A stretch of DNA of 64,000 nucleotides from contig DOKY01000033.1 of assembly GCA_003510135.1 (NCBI GenBank), positions 17,516 to 81,515 of the forward strand. The letters run 5' to 3'. The position numbers were made by a program, and so were the translations under genes. Source of the DNA: Pseudothermotoga sp. GTDB lineage: Bacteria > Thermotogota > Thermotogae > Thermotogales > DSM-5069. The notes under the pieces were generated by a model, which searched no databases, was not told where the DNA came from, and was given only the letters and a program-made list of their open reading frames with translations. Shown piece by piece: positions 51,858 through 59,874 of the stretch. Position 1 is the stretch's first letter, and the number at the start of each line of letters is the position of its first letter.

Positions 51858-52391
51858 TCAATCTATTTCGATCCAGAGGACGACAGCCTCCTTTTTTTTG
51901 CTCGGATTCTTCAGCCTGTGTTTCTTGTCCGCTCTGTAGTAGAAACAATCTCCCTGTGAGAGCCTGTAACGAACATCGTCCAACCAAAGATCCACCTTAC
52001 CTTGCAGCACGTACCCAAATTCGTCTCCTTCATGGTAACCTTCTTCTTCCGTCTGGGCACCAGGTGCGAGCACAACCAGCGTGGCATCTATCTTTTTCGT
52101 CTCCACATCACTCATCAAAAGGAACGAAGACACTCCCTCTGGTTGATCGTAGAGCGGAACTCTATCTTCCTTTTTGAACACGATCTTCTCCTCTTCCTGA
52201 TCCGAAAAAAACGCCTTCAGATCTGTTCCCAACGCCCTGAGTATCCTCTCGAGCGTATCAAGAGACAGAGAAGTCTTGTTGCTCTCCAGCTGTGATATGA
52301 AACTTCTTGAAAGATCTGTTCGCATCGCAAGCTCCTCTTGTGTCAGACCTCTGGACATCCTCAGCCTTCTAATCTTCTCGCCCAGGTTCAT
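51858..52391 (-). CDS. XRE-family regulator with cupin domain
   Basis: 177 residues. The helix-turn-helix is at about 7-60 (LRMSRGLTQEELAMRTDLSRSFISQLES), followed by a cupin at about 100-177 (GDEFGYVLQGKVDLWLDD, YRADKKHRLKNPSK). This layout is that of PuuR and related regulators, which respond to small molecules such as polyamines. As the first gene before speD and speE it is a candidate controller of polyamine synthesis; that is inference. Confidence 0.9.
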   Translation of the reverse strand: MNLGEKIRRLRMSRGLTQEELAMRTDLSRSFISQLESNKTSLSLDTLERILRALGTDLKAFFSDQEEEKIVFKKEDRVPLYDQPEGVSSFLLMSDVETKKIDATLVVLAPGAQTEEEGYHEGDEFGYVLQGKVDLWLDDVRYRLSQGDCFYYRADKKHRLKNPSKKKEAVVLWIEID

Positions 52392-52692
52392 AGCAACACC
52401 TCGATACGCTTAACTTGTCATCTTCTCCGTGCTGTTAAGTATTATAATCACACTTGGTCAACTTACGTAGTCATTATAAGACTGCCCGGTCCAAAATGAT
52501 GTGAGAACCCTTTTAAGAAATGTTTACGAAATCTCCGTTTGATCAGACCTGGGCCATAACATCTCACGAATCGTTCTGAATGGCTGACTCATCTTGACAT
52601 CTATTATGGACATCCGTGCTTTGTCTGTTCGCTGGGCGAAAAAACAATGCGACGTTGTTTGCGCACATTTAGGGTGTATCATTGTAGTTGGT
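52392..52692. promoter_or_regulatory. Longest gene-free stretch: divergent control region
   Basis: 301 bases between the XRE-cupin gene (minus) and the deaminase gene (plus). Two TATAAT boxes read on the minus strand (52446-52441 and 52478-52473), but neither has a well-spaced -35. An inverted pair CTTAAC (52409-52414) / GTTAAG (52434-52439) could be an operator. On the plus strand TTGTTT, 16 bases, TATCAT (52655-52682) would start transcription only a few bases before ATG 52693. I saw no RNA fold or small gene that I could support. Confidence 0.4.
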
Positions 52693-53223
52693 ATGAAACC
52701 CGACCTCATGGACCGGTTGAAAGAGTATCTCAAGAATCTGAATCTTCTGAAAACCGCGGACAGCAGGGTGCCGTGGGACGTTTATTTCATGCACATTTGC
52801 CACATGATCAGCAAGCGATCCACATGCCTGCACAGAAAAGTCGGTGCGCTGATCGTTAGGGAAAACAGAATCCTGGCGACCGGTTACAATCAGCCACCTT
52901 CAGGATTCCCACACTGTGATTTCATCGGTTGTGTGAGAGATGCATTGGCGATACCCTCTGGCAGGAACCAGGAGGTGTGTTTCGGTTTACACGCAGAACA
53001 GAACGCACTCATGCAGGCAGCCAAGTTTGGTATACCCACGCAAGGTGCCACCATTTACGTGACGACCAAGCCCTGTTCCGTTTGCGCCCGGCTGATCATT
53101 AATGCAGGTATTTCAAGAGTGGTCTATGAATACGATTATCCAGATCCACTCACGGATTATTTCTTCAACGCGTGTCGAATCACGGTCGATAGAATAACTG
53201 GAGGTGAAGAAATTGAGAGTTGA
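52693..53223 (+). CDS. dCMP deaminase / ComEB-type deaminase
   Basis: About 176 residues from ATG 52693; ATG 52708 is also possible and neither has a strong ribosome site. The zinc site is HAEQNA with PCSVC. Other family features: WDVYFMHICHMISKRSTCLHRKVGA and NAGISRVVYEYDYP. It deaminates dCMP to dUMP for thymidylate synthesis. It overlaps the next gene's start. Confidence 0.9.
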   Translation: MKPDLMDRLKEYLKNLNLLKTADSRVPWDVYFMHICHMISKRSTCLHRKVGALIVRENRILATGYNQPPSGFPHCDFIGCVRDALAIPSGRNQEVCFGLHAEQNALMQAAKFGIPTQGATIYVTTKPCSVCARLIINAGISRVVYEYDYPDPLTDYFFNACRITVDRITGGEEIES

Positions 53224-54034
53224 AGCCCTCTTGGATTATCTGAGGAATGAAAGGTGGCCAACAATATGGTGTCCCGGGTGTGGCAACGGTATCGTTTTGA
53301 AAGCGTTCCTGCAAGCAGTCCACGAGCTGGGCCTCAGCAAAGACAAGATGGCCGCTGTCTCCGGAATAGGTTGTTCTTCGCGCGCGACGGGCTACATTGA
53401 CTTCAACACACTACACACCCTACACGGAAGAGCGGTTGCGTTTGCAACAGGTGTGAAGTTAGCGAGACCCGATTTTCACGTTGTCGTCCTGGGCGGTGAT
53501 GGAGACATGCTTGCCATTGGTGGCAACCATTTCGTCCATGCCTGCAGGCGGAACATAGATCTGACGATCATTATTTTCAACAACATGATATACGGTATGA
53601 CCGGAGGGCAGGTTTCGCCCACGACGCCAGTCGAAAAGGTTGCATCCACCGCTCCTTTTGGTAGTACAGAACCACCATTCGACACGGTGAAGATGGCCAT
53701 AGCCGCAGGTGCGACCTATGTAGCGAGGGCAACGGTGTACCACTATCCGCTCTTGGTACAGTACATAAAGCGAGCACTGAGTCACCGGGGTACGGCGGTT
53801 GTAGAGGCCGTGACGAACTGTCACACTTATTACGGTCGGTACAACAGGATAGGCGATGCATCTCAAATGATCGAGTACTTCAAGAAGAATTCTGTCACCT
53901 TGGAAAGGGCCAAAAACATGAGTACAGAGGAGCTGAAGGATAAGATAATCATTGGAGAATTCCACGTGGAGGATAAACCAACCTTCCACGACAGGTATAG
54001 GAAGCTCGTAGAAATGGTCTCGAGAAAGGGGTGA
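53213..54034 (+). CDS. 2-oxoacid:ferredoxin oxidoreductase, beta subunit
   Basis: 273 residues from TTG 53213, 8 bases after GGAGG; GTG 53204 lies inside that ribosome site. It has TPP-binding CPGCG, GGDGD and NNMIYGMTGGQ motifs, and GIGCSSR, as in Kor/2-ketoglutarate or broad 2-ketoacid enzymes. The beta subunit should pair with alpha (missing here) and gamma (next gene). Substrate cannot be assigned. Confidence 0.93.
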   Translation: MRVEALLDYLRNERWPTIWCPGCGNGIVLKAFLQAVHELGLSKDKMAAVSGIGCSSRATGYIDFNTLHTLHGRAVAFATGVKLARPDFHVVVLGGDGDMLAIGGNHFVHACRRNIDLTIIIFNNMIYGMTGGQVSPTTPVEKVASTAPFGSTEPPFDTVKMAIAAGATYVARATVYHYPLLVQYIKRALSHRGTAVVEAVTNCHTYYGRYNRIGDASQMIEYFKKNSVTLERAKNMSTEELKDKIIIGEFHVEDKPTFHDRYRKLVEMVSRKG

Positions 54035-54038
54035 AACC

Positions 54039-54641
54039 ATGGCGTTGACGGAACCTATCGCAGTCAGAGTGGCAGGAACTGGCGGACAGGGAAGTGTCCT
54101 GGCCGGAAGGATACTCGCGCAGGCTGCAGTTTTCGATGGCAAGTATGTCGTTCAGACCCAGTTGTACGGTGCGCAGGTGCGTGGGGGTATAAGCCACTGT
54201 GACGTGCTCATAGACGATAACTGGATCGATTTTCCAGAGGCGACACAGTTCGACGTGATGTACTTGATGCATCCTGACGTTGTCAGGGCGTACTACAAGT
54301 TACTCAGAGTCAACGGTGTTCTGCTCGTCGATTACACCTACCTTCAGAACATGCCACAGAAACTCTTCACGCTGACGAAAAAAGTGATAGCACTACCACT
54401 GGAAAGGATGGCCATAGATAAGTTCAAAACCCCTATCGTCTCGAACATGATAGGCCTGGGCGTGCTGGTCAAGGCAACGCGGCTGGTGAGCATAGAGTCG
54501 TTGCGCAAGGCTGTTGAAGAAACTGTCTCGGAAAGATACGTAAAGATGAACATCGAGGCGATCGAATATGGATACGAATCTGTCACGAAAGAGTACAGGA
54601 TCAGATCCGAGCAGAAGGTTAGAACGCTCGGCTTTGAGTGA
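54039..54641 (+). CDS. 2-oxoacid:ferredoxin oxidoreductase, gamma subunit
   Basis: 200 residues, with VAGTGGQGSVLAGRIL at the N-terminus and the gamma-domain fold (YGAQVRGG). It follows the beta gene by 4 bases behind a GGGGTGA site. No alpha or ferredoxin-like delta gene is in the operon. Confidence 0.93.
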   Translation: MALTEPIAVRVAGTGGQGSVLAGRILAQAAVFDGKYVVQTQLYGAQVRGGISHCDVLIDDNWIDFPEATQFDVMYLMHPDVVRAYYKLLRVNGVLLVDYTYLQNMPQKLFTLTKKVIALPLERMAIDKFKTPIVSNMIGLGVLVKATRLVSIESLRKAVEETVSERYVKMNIEAIEYGYESVTKEYRIRSEQKVRTLGFE

Positions 54642-55095
54642 AATCCTCTCTTCGTTCACTCATGCAGTAGAAGGTTTCAGCGAAGCTATCAGGAAAGAAC
54701 GGAACCTGAAAGTGCATTTCGTGATCGGTTGTCTTGTGCTGCTGATTTCTTACGTTCTCGAGCTCACAGCAAACGAGTTGCTCTGGCTCATTTTCGCAGT
54801 TTTCTCAGTGATCGGTATGGAATTGCTCAACACGCTCGTCGAATCCATCATGGATCTCTACGAGACCAAGCCCCACCCGGCGGTGAAGTTCGTGAAAGAT
54901 GTGGCAGCGGGCATAGTTTTGTGGTATTCTCTCTTCGCAGTGGTCGTCGGCGTGATCGTTCTGGGTAAAGCTCTGTTCGGTTGGAACCAGTCCTTGGGTA
55001 AACTGATCGCGCTGATTTTCGTTCTGTTTTTTCCGTCGATCTCACTGGTTTGGAGGCTCGTGAGCTCATGGCGCAAAAAAGGATTAAGGTCGTAG
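54634..55095 (+). CDS. Diacylglycerol kinase / undecaprenol kinase
   Basis: About 153 residues from TTG 54634; the frame reaches ATG 54568, but that overlaps korC by 74 bases. Three or four membrane helices. DagK motifs: FSEAIRKERNLKVH, ELLNTLVESIMDL (catalytic glutamate) and KFVKDVAAGIVL. It is probably the Gram-positive-like UdpK/DgkA type. It overlaps cheB by 28 bases. Confidence 0.85.
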   Translation: MSEILSSFTHAVEGFSEAIRKERNLKVHFVIGCLVLLISYVLELTANELLWLIFAVFSVIGMELLNTLVESIMDLYETKPHPAVKFVKDVAAGIVLWYSLFAVVVGVIVLGKALFGWNQSLGKLIALIFVLFFPSISLVWRLVSSWRKKGLRS

Positions 55096-56108
55096 TTGTG
55101 GACGACTCTGCATTCATGAGGATGGTTTTGAAGGATATCATCGACTCACAACCGGACATGCAGGTGGTCGGCGTGGCGAAGGACGGGCTCGAAGCGTTGC
55201 AGGTGATCGAGGAAAAGAGACCCGACGTCGTCACGCTGGACGTCGAAATGCCCAGAATGAACGGCATTGAGGCGCTGAAAAGGATCGTGCAGAAACACCC
55301 TGTCAGAGTCATCATGGTCAGCAGCTTGACAGAAGAGGGTGCCGAGATCACGATAACGGCTCTCACGCTGGGCGCCGTCGATTTCCTCACGAAACCTTCA
55401 GGTTCAACCTCTCTCACCTTCAGAGAGGTGGCAGACACGCTGATCAACAAAATCAGGAACGCGATGCTCGTTGATCCGAAAAGTGTTCTCACAAGGCAGA
55501 TCGCCAGACCCACGATACCGAGGATCAAGATGCCTCTGTTGGGTAACAAAGCGGTGGTCATCGGTGCTTCGACCGGTGGGCCAAGATCGCTCGATGTGAT
55601 CATACCCGCGTTGCCTGAAGATTTTCCTGCACCAATATTTCTGGTGCAACACATGCCACCCGTGTTCACGAAATCACTCGCCATGAGATTGAACTCCATT
55701 TCCAAAGTGAGCGTGAAGGAAGCCGAAGACGGTGAACCGGTGAAGAAGGGAACGGTCTACGTGGCGCCCGGTGATTTCCACCTCGGCGTTCAAACGATGA
55801 ATTCAACAGTTCAACTGTACCTGGACAAATCCGAGAAGATCAACAACGTGAGGCCTGCCGTGGATTTCACGATGACAAAGGTCGCGGAAATCTACAAGAG
55901 CAACACCATCGCAGTCATACTGACTGGAATGGGAAGGGATGGCACCAAGGGTGCTTTCATGGTAAAGTACTATGGTGGGAAAGTCATCGCGGAGCACGAA
56001 TCCACGTGTGTGGTCTATGGAATGCCGAAGGCCGTTGTGGAGGAAGGATACGCAGATTACATCTTACCCGCAGACAGGATAGCAGAAAAGCTGGTCGAGT
56101 TGGTTTGA
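55068..56108 (+). CDS. cheB: Chemotaxis response regulator / protein-glutamate methylesterase CheB
   Basis: 346 residues from ATG 55068; TTG 55050 is an alternative. The receiver domain is VVVVDDSAFMR with VEMPRMNGIEAL and a phosphate-accepting aspartate. The methylesterase domain has GASTGGPRSL (Ser), FLVQHMPPVFT (His) and VILTGMGRDG (Asp). It resets chemoreceptor methylation. No other chemotaxis gene except the receptor at 2951 is in the window. Confidence 0.96.
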   Translation: MAQKRIKVVVVDDSAFMRMVLKDIIDSQPDMQVVGVAKDGLEALQVIEEKRPDVVTLDVEMPRMNGIEALKRIVQKHPVRVIMVSSLTEEGAEITITALTLGAVDFLTKPSGSTSLTFREVADTLINKIRNAMLVDPKSVLTRQIARPTIPRIKMPLLGNKAVVIGASTGGPRSLDVIIPALPEDFPAPIFLVQHMPPVFTKSLAMRLNSISKVSVKEAEDGEPVKKGTVYVAPGDFHLGVQTMNSTVQLYLDKSEKINNVRPAVDFTMTKVAEIYKSNTIAVILTGMGRDGTKGAFMVKYYGGKVIAEHESTCVVYGMPKAVVEEGYADYILPADRIAEKLVELV

Positions 56109-56120
56109 AGAGGGGTCAGC

Positions 56121-56129
56121 TGGTATAAT
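56121..56129 (+). promoter_or_regulatory. Promoter of the LysM-M23 gene
   Basis: TGGTATAAT, a perfect extended -10, lies 13 bases after the cheB stop and about 30 bases before the GTG start. The -35 region (TTGGTT at 56099-56104, 19-base spacer) is weak. Confidence 0.65.
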
Positions 56130-56157
56130 TAAACAAAAAGACAGAGGGGAGATGGGC

Positions 56158-56985
56158 GTGCAAAGGATTCTGTGTTTCTTGCTTCTGATATTTCTCCTTG
56201 GCGTTGCACTTGGGGGGTATTTGACGGTAACATATATCGTACAGCAGGGTGATACGCTTTATGACATCGCGCGCAAGTTCAAGGTTTCTCCCTCGACGAT
56301 ACTGGATTGGAACAGCATAAACCCTTTGCGGCTTTCTCCTGGCCAGAGGCTGCTGATACCGCAACCCGAGGGAGTGATGTACATTGTGAAGAAGGGCGAT
56401 ACCCTCTATTCCATAGCGAAGTCCTTCTTCACCACCGTTTCGGACATAAAGATGGCGAACGATCTAAATTCAGACAGCATCGCCGTTGGTCAAAAACTTT
56501 TCATCCCGATCAGCTGTATTGGAAAAGCCTTCAACGTTGAAAAAGGCTACATATGGCCGACTTACGGTGTGATATCCTCCCCATTCGGCTGGCGAAGACA
56601 TCCCATAACCAAGCAGATGTCCTTCCACTCGGGTATAGACATTGCGGCACCTGAGGGGATGCCCGTCTTTGCCTCTGCACCTGGCATGGTGATCTTCGCC
56701 GGTGAAAAGTCGGGATACGGACTGCTCGTCGAGGTGAAAGGCTCAAAGGAGATTTTCAGGTACGCCCATCTATCCAAGATAACGGTGTATGTTGGACAGA
56801 GGGTTGACAGAGGCACATTGATCGGGCGTGTGGGCAGCACGGGTGTTAGTACGGGACCACACCTTCACTTCGAAATCGAGGTTCTGGCAAAGGCAGAAGT
56901 TGTAAACCCTCTGGCTTATCTACCCTCTTCGACGAAAGTTTATGTACTGAGAGAAAGCGCCGAAGAGGGTATGGGTGGTCAGTGA
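56158..56985 (+). CDS. LysM-domain M23 metallopeptidase
   Basis: 275 residues from GTG 56158, 8 bases after GAGGGG; ATG 56152 is in frame but only 2 bases away. A signal segment (about residues 2-20) leads into two LysM domains (VQQGDTLYDIARKF and VKKGDTLYSIAKSF, at about 25-70 and 75-115) and an M23 domain with zinc ligands HSGIDIA and HLHFE. It is probably an envelope-bound peptidoglycan hydrolase. It converges with the hydrolase gene, leaving a gap of only 2 bases. Confidence 0.93.
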   Translation: MQRILCFLLLIFLLGVALGGYLTVTYIVQQGDTLYDIARKFKVSPSTILDWNSINPLRLSPGQRLLIPQPEGVMYIVKKGDTLYSIAKSFFTTVSDIKMANDLNSDSIAVGQKLFIPISCIGKAFNVEKGYIWPTYGVISSPFGWRRHPITKQMSFHSGIDIAAPEGMPVFASAPGMVIFAGEKSGYGLLVEVKGSKEIFRYAHLSKITVYVGQRVDRGTLIGRVGSTGVSTGPHLHFEIEVLAKAEVVNPLAYLPSSTKVYVLRESAEEGMGGQ

Positions 56986-56987
56986 GA

Positions 56988-57740
56988 TCAAAGGTGTGAA
57001 TTCAGCCAGCTGAGAAGATCCAGTTTAAACACTTCGGCGTTGAACCTGTCTTCGAACAGCTCGTGGTAAGATCCCTCGTACACTTTGAGAACCCGGTCCT
57101 TCACCGTGAGGTTTTCAAAAAATTGCTTCGCTCCGCTGGGAAGCGTGACTCTGTCTTCACTTCCTATAGCAACAAAAACCGGAATCTTTATCCTGTGAGC
57201 TTCCTTCAAAGCCATCTGACTGTGCTTGAAAAGGTCTGCCGCAAGTCTTGCAGAAATTCTCCTGTGGACCAATGGGTCCGTCACGTACTTTTGAACTGCC
57301 TCTGGATTGGTGGAAAGGTCGTTCGGGTTTATCCCGTTGTCAAAAGTCAGTGCGGGTGCCAGGATCGAAAACACCGAAGCGATCGTTCTCAGAGCTAAGT
57401 TGCTGTTAGGAAGATGCAGTGCGGGTGAAGTGACTATCAAGCCCTTCACGCTGTTCCTCAATTCTACGTATCGGATCGCGATGAGTCCGCCCAGGCTGTG
57501 ACCCATGAGCAAACAGCCAGGATGACGAGAGACCAGCTCGTCGATGATGCTGAAGATTTCTGAAAAAATCGCATGGCCACGCTTTCCCTCGCTCTCTCCG
57601 TGACCCGGCAAATCAAAGAGGGTCAGTCCGAACCGTGGGGTGAGCAAATCGACGAGCCACTGATAGCGCTTCGCGTGCTCACCAAGCCCGTGCACCAGAA
57701 TTATGTGCCCTTCATTTCCTTGAAACTCTTTTATCCACAC
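56988..57740 (-). CDS. Alpha/beta hydrolase (monoacylglycerol-lipase-like)
   Basis: 250 residues. The nucleophile elbow is GHSLGG at about residues 80-85, the oxyanion region HGLGEHAKRY follows strand 3, and the acid and histidine are likely in AIGSEDRV and SYHELFED. It most resembles lysophospholipase/monoacylglycerol lipase proteins (Hydrolase_4). There is no signal peptide. It overlaps RNase R by 29 bases and probably ends that transcript. Confidence 0.88.
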   Translation of the reverse strand: MWIKEFQGNEGHIILVHGLGEHAKRYQWLVDLLTPRFGLTLFDLPGHGESEGKRGHAIFSEIFSIIDELVSRHPGCLLMGHSLGGLIAIRYVELRNSVKGLIVTSPALHLPNSNLALRTIASVFSILAPALTFDNGINPNDLSTNPEAVQKYVTDPLVHRRISARLAADLFKHSQMALKEAHRIKIPVFVAIGSEDRVTLPSGAKQFFENLTVKDRVLKVYEGSYHELFEDRFNAEVFKLDLLSWLNSHL

Positions 57741-59874
57741 GTTCTTCTTTCCCCACCAGCTCGAAGTCTATCTCTCCAGCAATCTTGTCCGCACGCAGGA
57801 CCCTGACTTTGAGTGTGTCACCTATTTTGAAGACTTTTCCAGTTCGTTCTCCCACGAGTATATTTTTTCGCTCATCGTAAAAGTAGTAATCATCGAGTGT
57901 GGAGATATGAACGAGCCCCGAAATGAGCTTGTCTGGTATTTCAACAAACAAACCGAACCGTGTGACGTTCGTCACGACTGCGTCAAAAACCTTGTCCATG
58001 TGCTTGCTTATGTACTCAACCTTTTTCATTGCCAAAAGGTCCCATTCAGCTTCATCCGCGATCCGTTCTCTCTTGCTGCAGTGCTGGGCTATCTTTGGCA
58101 AAAGCTTCGAATAGAGCTCGATCTGTTCTTCCGTGAATCTGTTCCCCTGCGCGAGGTAGAGTTTCAACAAACGGTGAACAACCAGATCGGGATACCTCCT
58201 GATCGGCGAGGTGAAGTGCGTGTACGCGTACGAAGCGAGTCCAAAATGCCCTATGTTCGTGAAGGAGTACATCGCGCGCTTCATGGACCTGACCATCAAC
58301 TTCTCAACGCTGGAGCGCAGTGGATGATCCTTCACCAGCTCGAGCATCTTCTGCAGAATGCTCGGATGCATTGTCTTTGGAAATTTCACCTTCAGTCCGA
58401 GTGCCTCCACGTACTCCTTCAGCTGGAGAATGGTCTCCGGATCCGGCTCTTCGTGAACCCTGTAGACAAAAGGAAGCCCGGCGCTGTGAAAGATCTCGGC
58501 AACCGTCTCGTTCGCCCTTATCATGAATTCCTCAATCAGAATTTCAGCAGGTCCGCGCTTCCTCGGCACGATGTCCACAACCTGTCCTTTATCATCCATC
58601 ACTACCTCAACTTCTCCACCCTCTATGTCCGTTATGGCACCTCGCCTTTGCCGAGCCTGCCTCAAGATCAAAGAAAGTTCGTGCATCGTTTTCAAAGAGT
58701 CAGCGATTTGTTTTCCAAGAACGCGCTCGATCGTTTCATCACCCTCGAGCAACCTGTTCACAACGGTGTAAGTCAGTCTCTTCTTGCTTCGTATAACGCT
58801 CGGCACGACATTGAAATCGAGCACCCGACCCTCTTTGTCTATGATCATCTCGACGGTGAAGGTGAGTCTATCCTTATCTTCCATGAGGCTGCACAGGTTG
58901 TTGGACAGTTTGAAGGGTAGCATCGGAATAACCGTGTCCAGCAGATACACGCTTGTTCCTCTGCGAAAGGCCTCTTTGTCGAGAGCCGTATTCTCCTTCA
59001 CGTAATGGGAAACATCGGCGATGTGTACCCCAAGCAGATATTTCTCCTTGGGGAGTTTCTTTATCGACACGGCGTCGTCGAAATCTTTGGCGTCCTCACC
59101 GTCTATCGTGAAGATGATCTCGTCTCTGAGATCCGTTCTGCCTTTGATGTCTTCCTGCCTCACGTCGTCGGGAAGGTGCTCCAGCTCGGCGAGCACTTCG
59201 TCTGGGAATCGGTCCGTAAGATCGTACTTCGCCATCACGGCAGGTACGTCGGTTTTGGGATCGTCCACGTTGCCGAGAACGGTCTCGATACATGCCTCCG
59301 GATCCCTGCCCTTCCTCGGCCACTTCGTGATCTTCGCGATGACACGCTGATGGGGTCTTGCGCCGTTTATGCATTCAATGGGAACGTAAAAGTCATAGAT
59401 TATCTTTGGATCATCCGGGATCACGAAGCCGCGGGTTCTTCTCACTTCGAAGACACCCACGATCTTTTCCTTACCGCGCTTCAAAACGCGCGTGACCTTC
59501 CCCATGGGCAGATTCCGCCACCGACCCACGATCTCGACCAAAACTTTGTCACCATGCATGGCGCTGGATGCGAATTCGACCGGTACCGCGATCTCTTGAC
59601 CTTGATCGGTGGTGACGAAGGCAATGGTGCCTCTCCTGGAAAACTCGATGGTGCCAGCCACCAGGTTGCTCGACTCTGCCGAATGGTAATACCCTTTGCC
59701 GTCCCTGATCAATTGGCCCTCTTCGAGCAGTTGTCTGATCGTATCCCTTACCATGCGTTTTTCATCTTTAGATTTCGCCTTGAGCATCTTGTAGATGACC
59801 TTCAACGTGTACTTGCTATCAGCTTCGAAGAGCGACAGAATCTCTCTCTTCAAATCATCTGTAGACCGTGACAC
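57712..59874 (-). CDS. rnr: Ribonuclease R
   Basis: About 720 residues from GTG 59874, 8 bases after AAGGGG; the frame runs on to 59973, but that overlaps the GGDEF gene. Order: N-terminal winged helix (about 1-70), cold-shock domains, the RNB catalytic domain with DAKDFDDAVSI (three acidic metal ligands) and a C-terminal S1 domain with a basic tail. It is a 3'-to-5' exonuclease that can degrade structured RNA. It overlaps the upstream gene by 20 bases. Confidence 0.94.
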   Translation of the reverse strand: MSRSTDDLKREILSLFEADSKYTLKVIYKMLKAKSKDEKRMVRDTIRQLLEEGQLIRDGKGYYHSAESSNLVAGTIEFSRRGTIAFVTTDQGQEIAVPVEFASSAMHGDKVLVEIVGRWRNLPMGKVTRVLKRGKEKIVGVFEVRRTRGFVIPDDPKIIYDFYVPIECINGARPHQRVIAKITKWPRKGRDPEACIETVLGNVDDPKTDVPAVMAKYDLTDRFPDEVLAELEHLPDDVRQEDIKGRTDLRDEIIFTIDGEDAKDFDDAVSIKKLPKEKYLLGVHIADVSHYVKENTALDKEAFRRGTSVYLLDTVIPMLPFKLSNNLCSLMEDKDRLTFTVEMIIDKEGRVLDFNVVPSVIRSKKRLTYTVVNRLLEGDETIERVLGKQIADSLKTMHELSLILRQARQRRGAITDIEGGEVEVVMDDKGQVVDIVPRKRGPAEILIEEFMIRANETVAEIFHSAGLPFVYRVHEEPDPETILQLKEYVEALGLKVKFPKTMHPSILQKMLELVKDHPLRSSVEKLMVRSMKRAMYSFTNIGHFGLASYAYTHFTSPIRRYPDLVVHRLLKLYLAQGNRFTEEQIELYSKLLPKIAQHCSKRERIADEAEWDLLAMKKVEYISKHMDKVFDAVVTNVTRFGLFVEIPDKLISGLVHISTLDDYYFYDERKNILVGERTGKVFKIGDTLKVRVLRADKIAGEIDFELVGKEERVDKRVSRK

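Noticed and set aside
52594..52607. TTGACA followed by TATTAT as a promoter before the deaminase gene
   Set aside because: The two elements are only 2 bases apart and cannot act together as a -35/-10 pair.
52392..52692. Riboswitch or small RNA in the largest gap
   Set aside because: I looked for paired segments and a known aptamer core; only a weak distant GTGAGA/TCTCAC pairing was found, which is not enough.
54848..55705. 285-residue minus-strand open frame
   Set aside because: Covers dagK and cheB in antisense; serine/threonine-rich shadow composition.
57907..58920. 337-residue plus-strand open frame
   Set aside because: Antisense to RNase R, whose catalytic residues are intact on the other strand.
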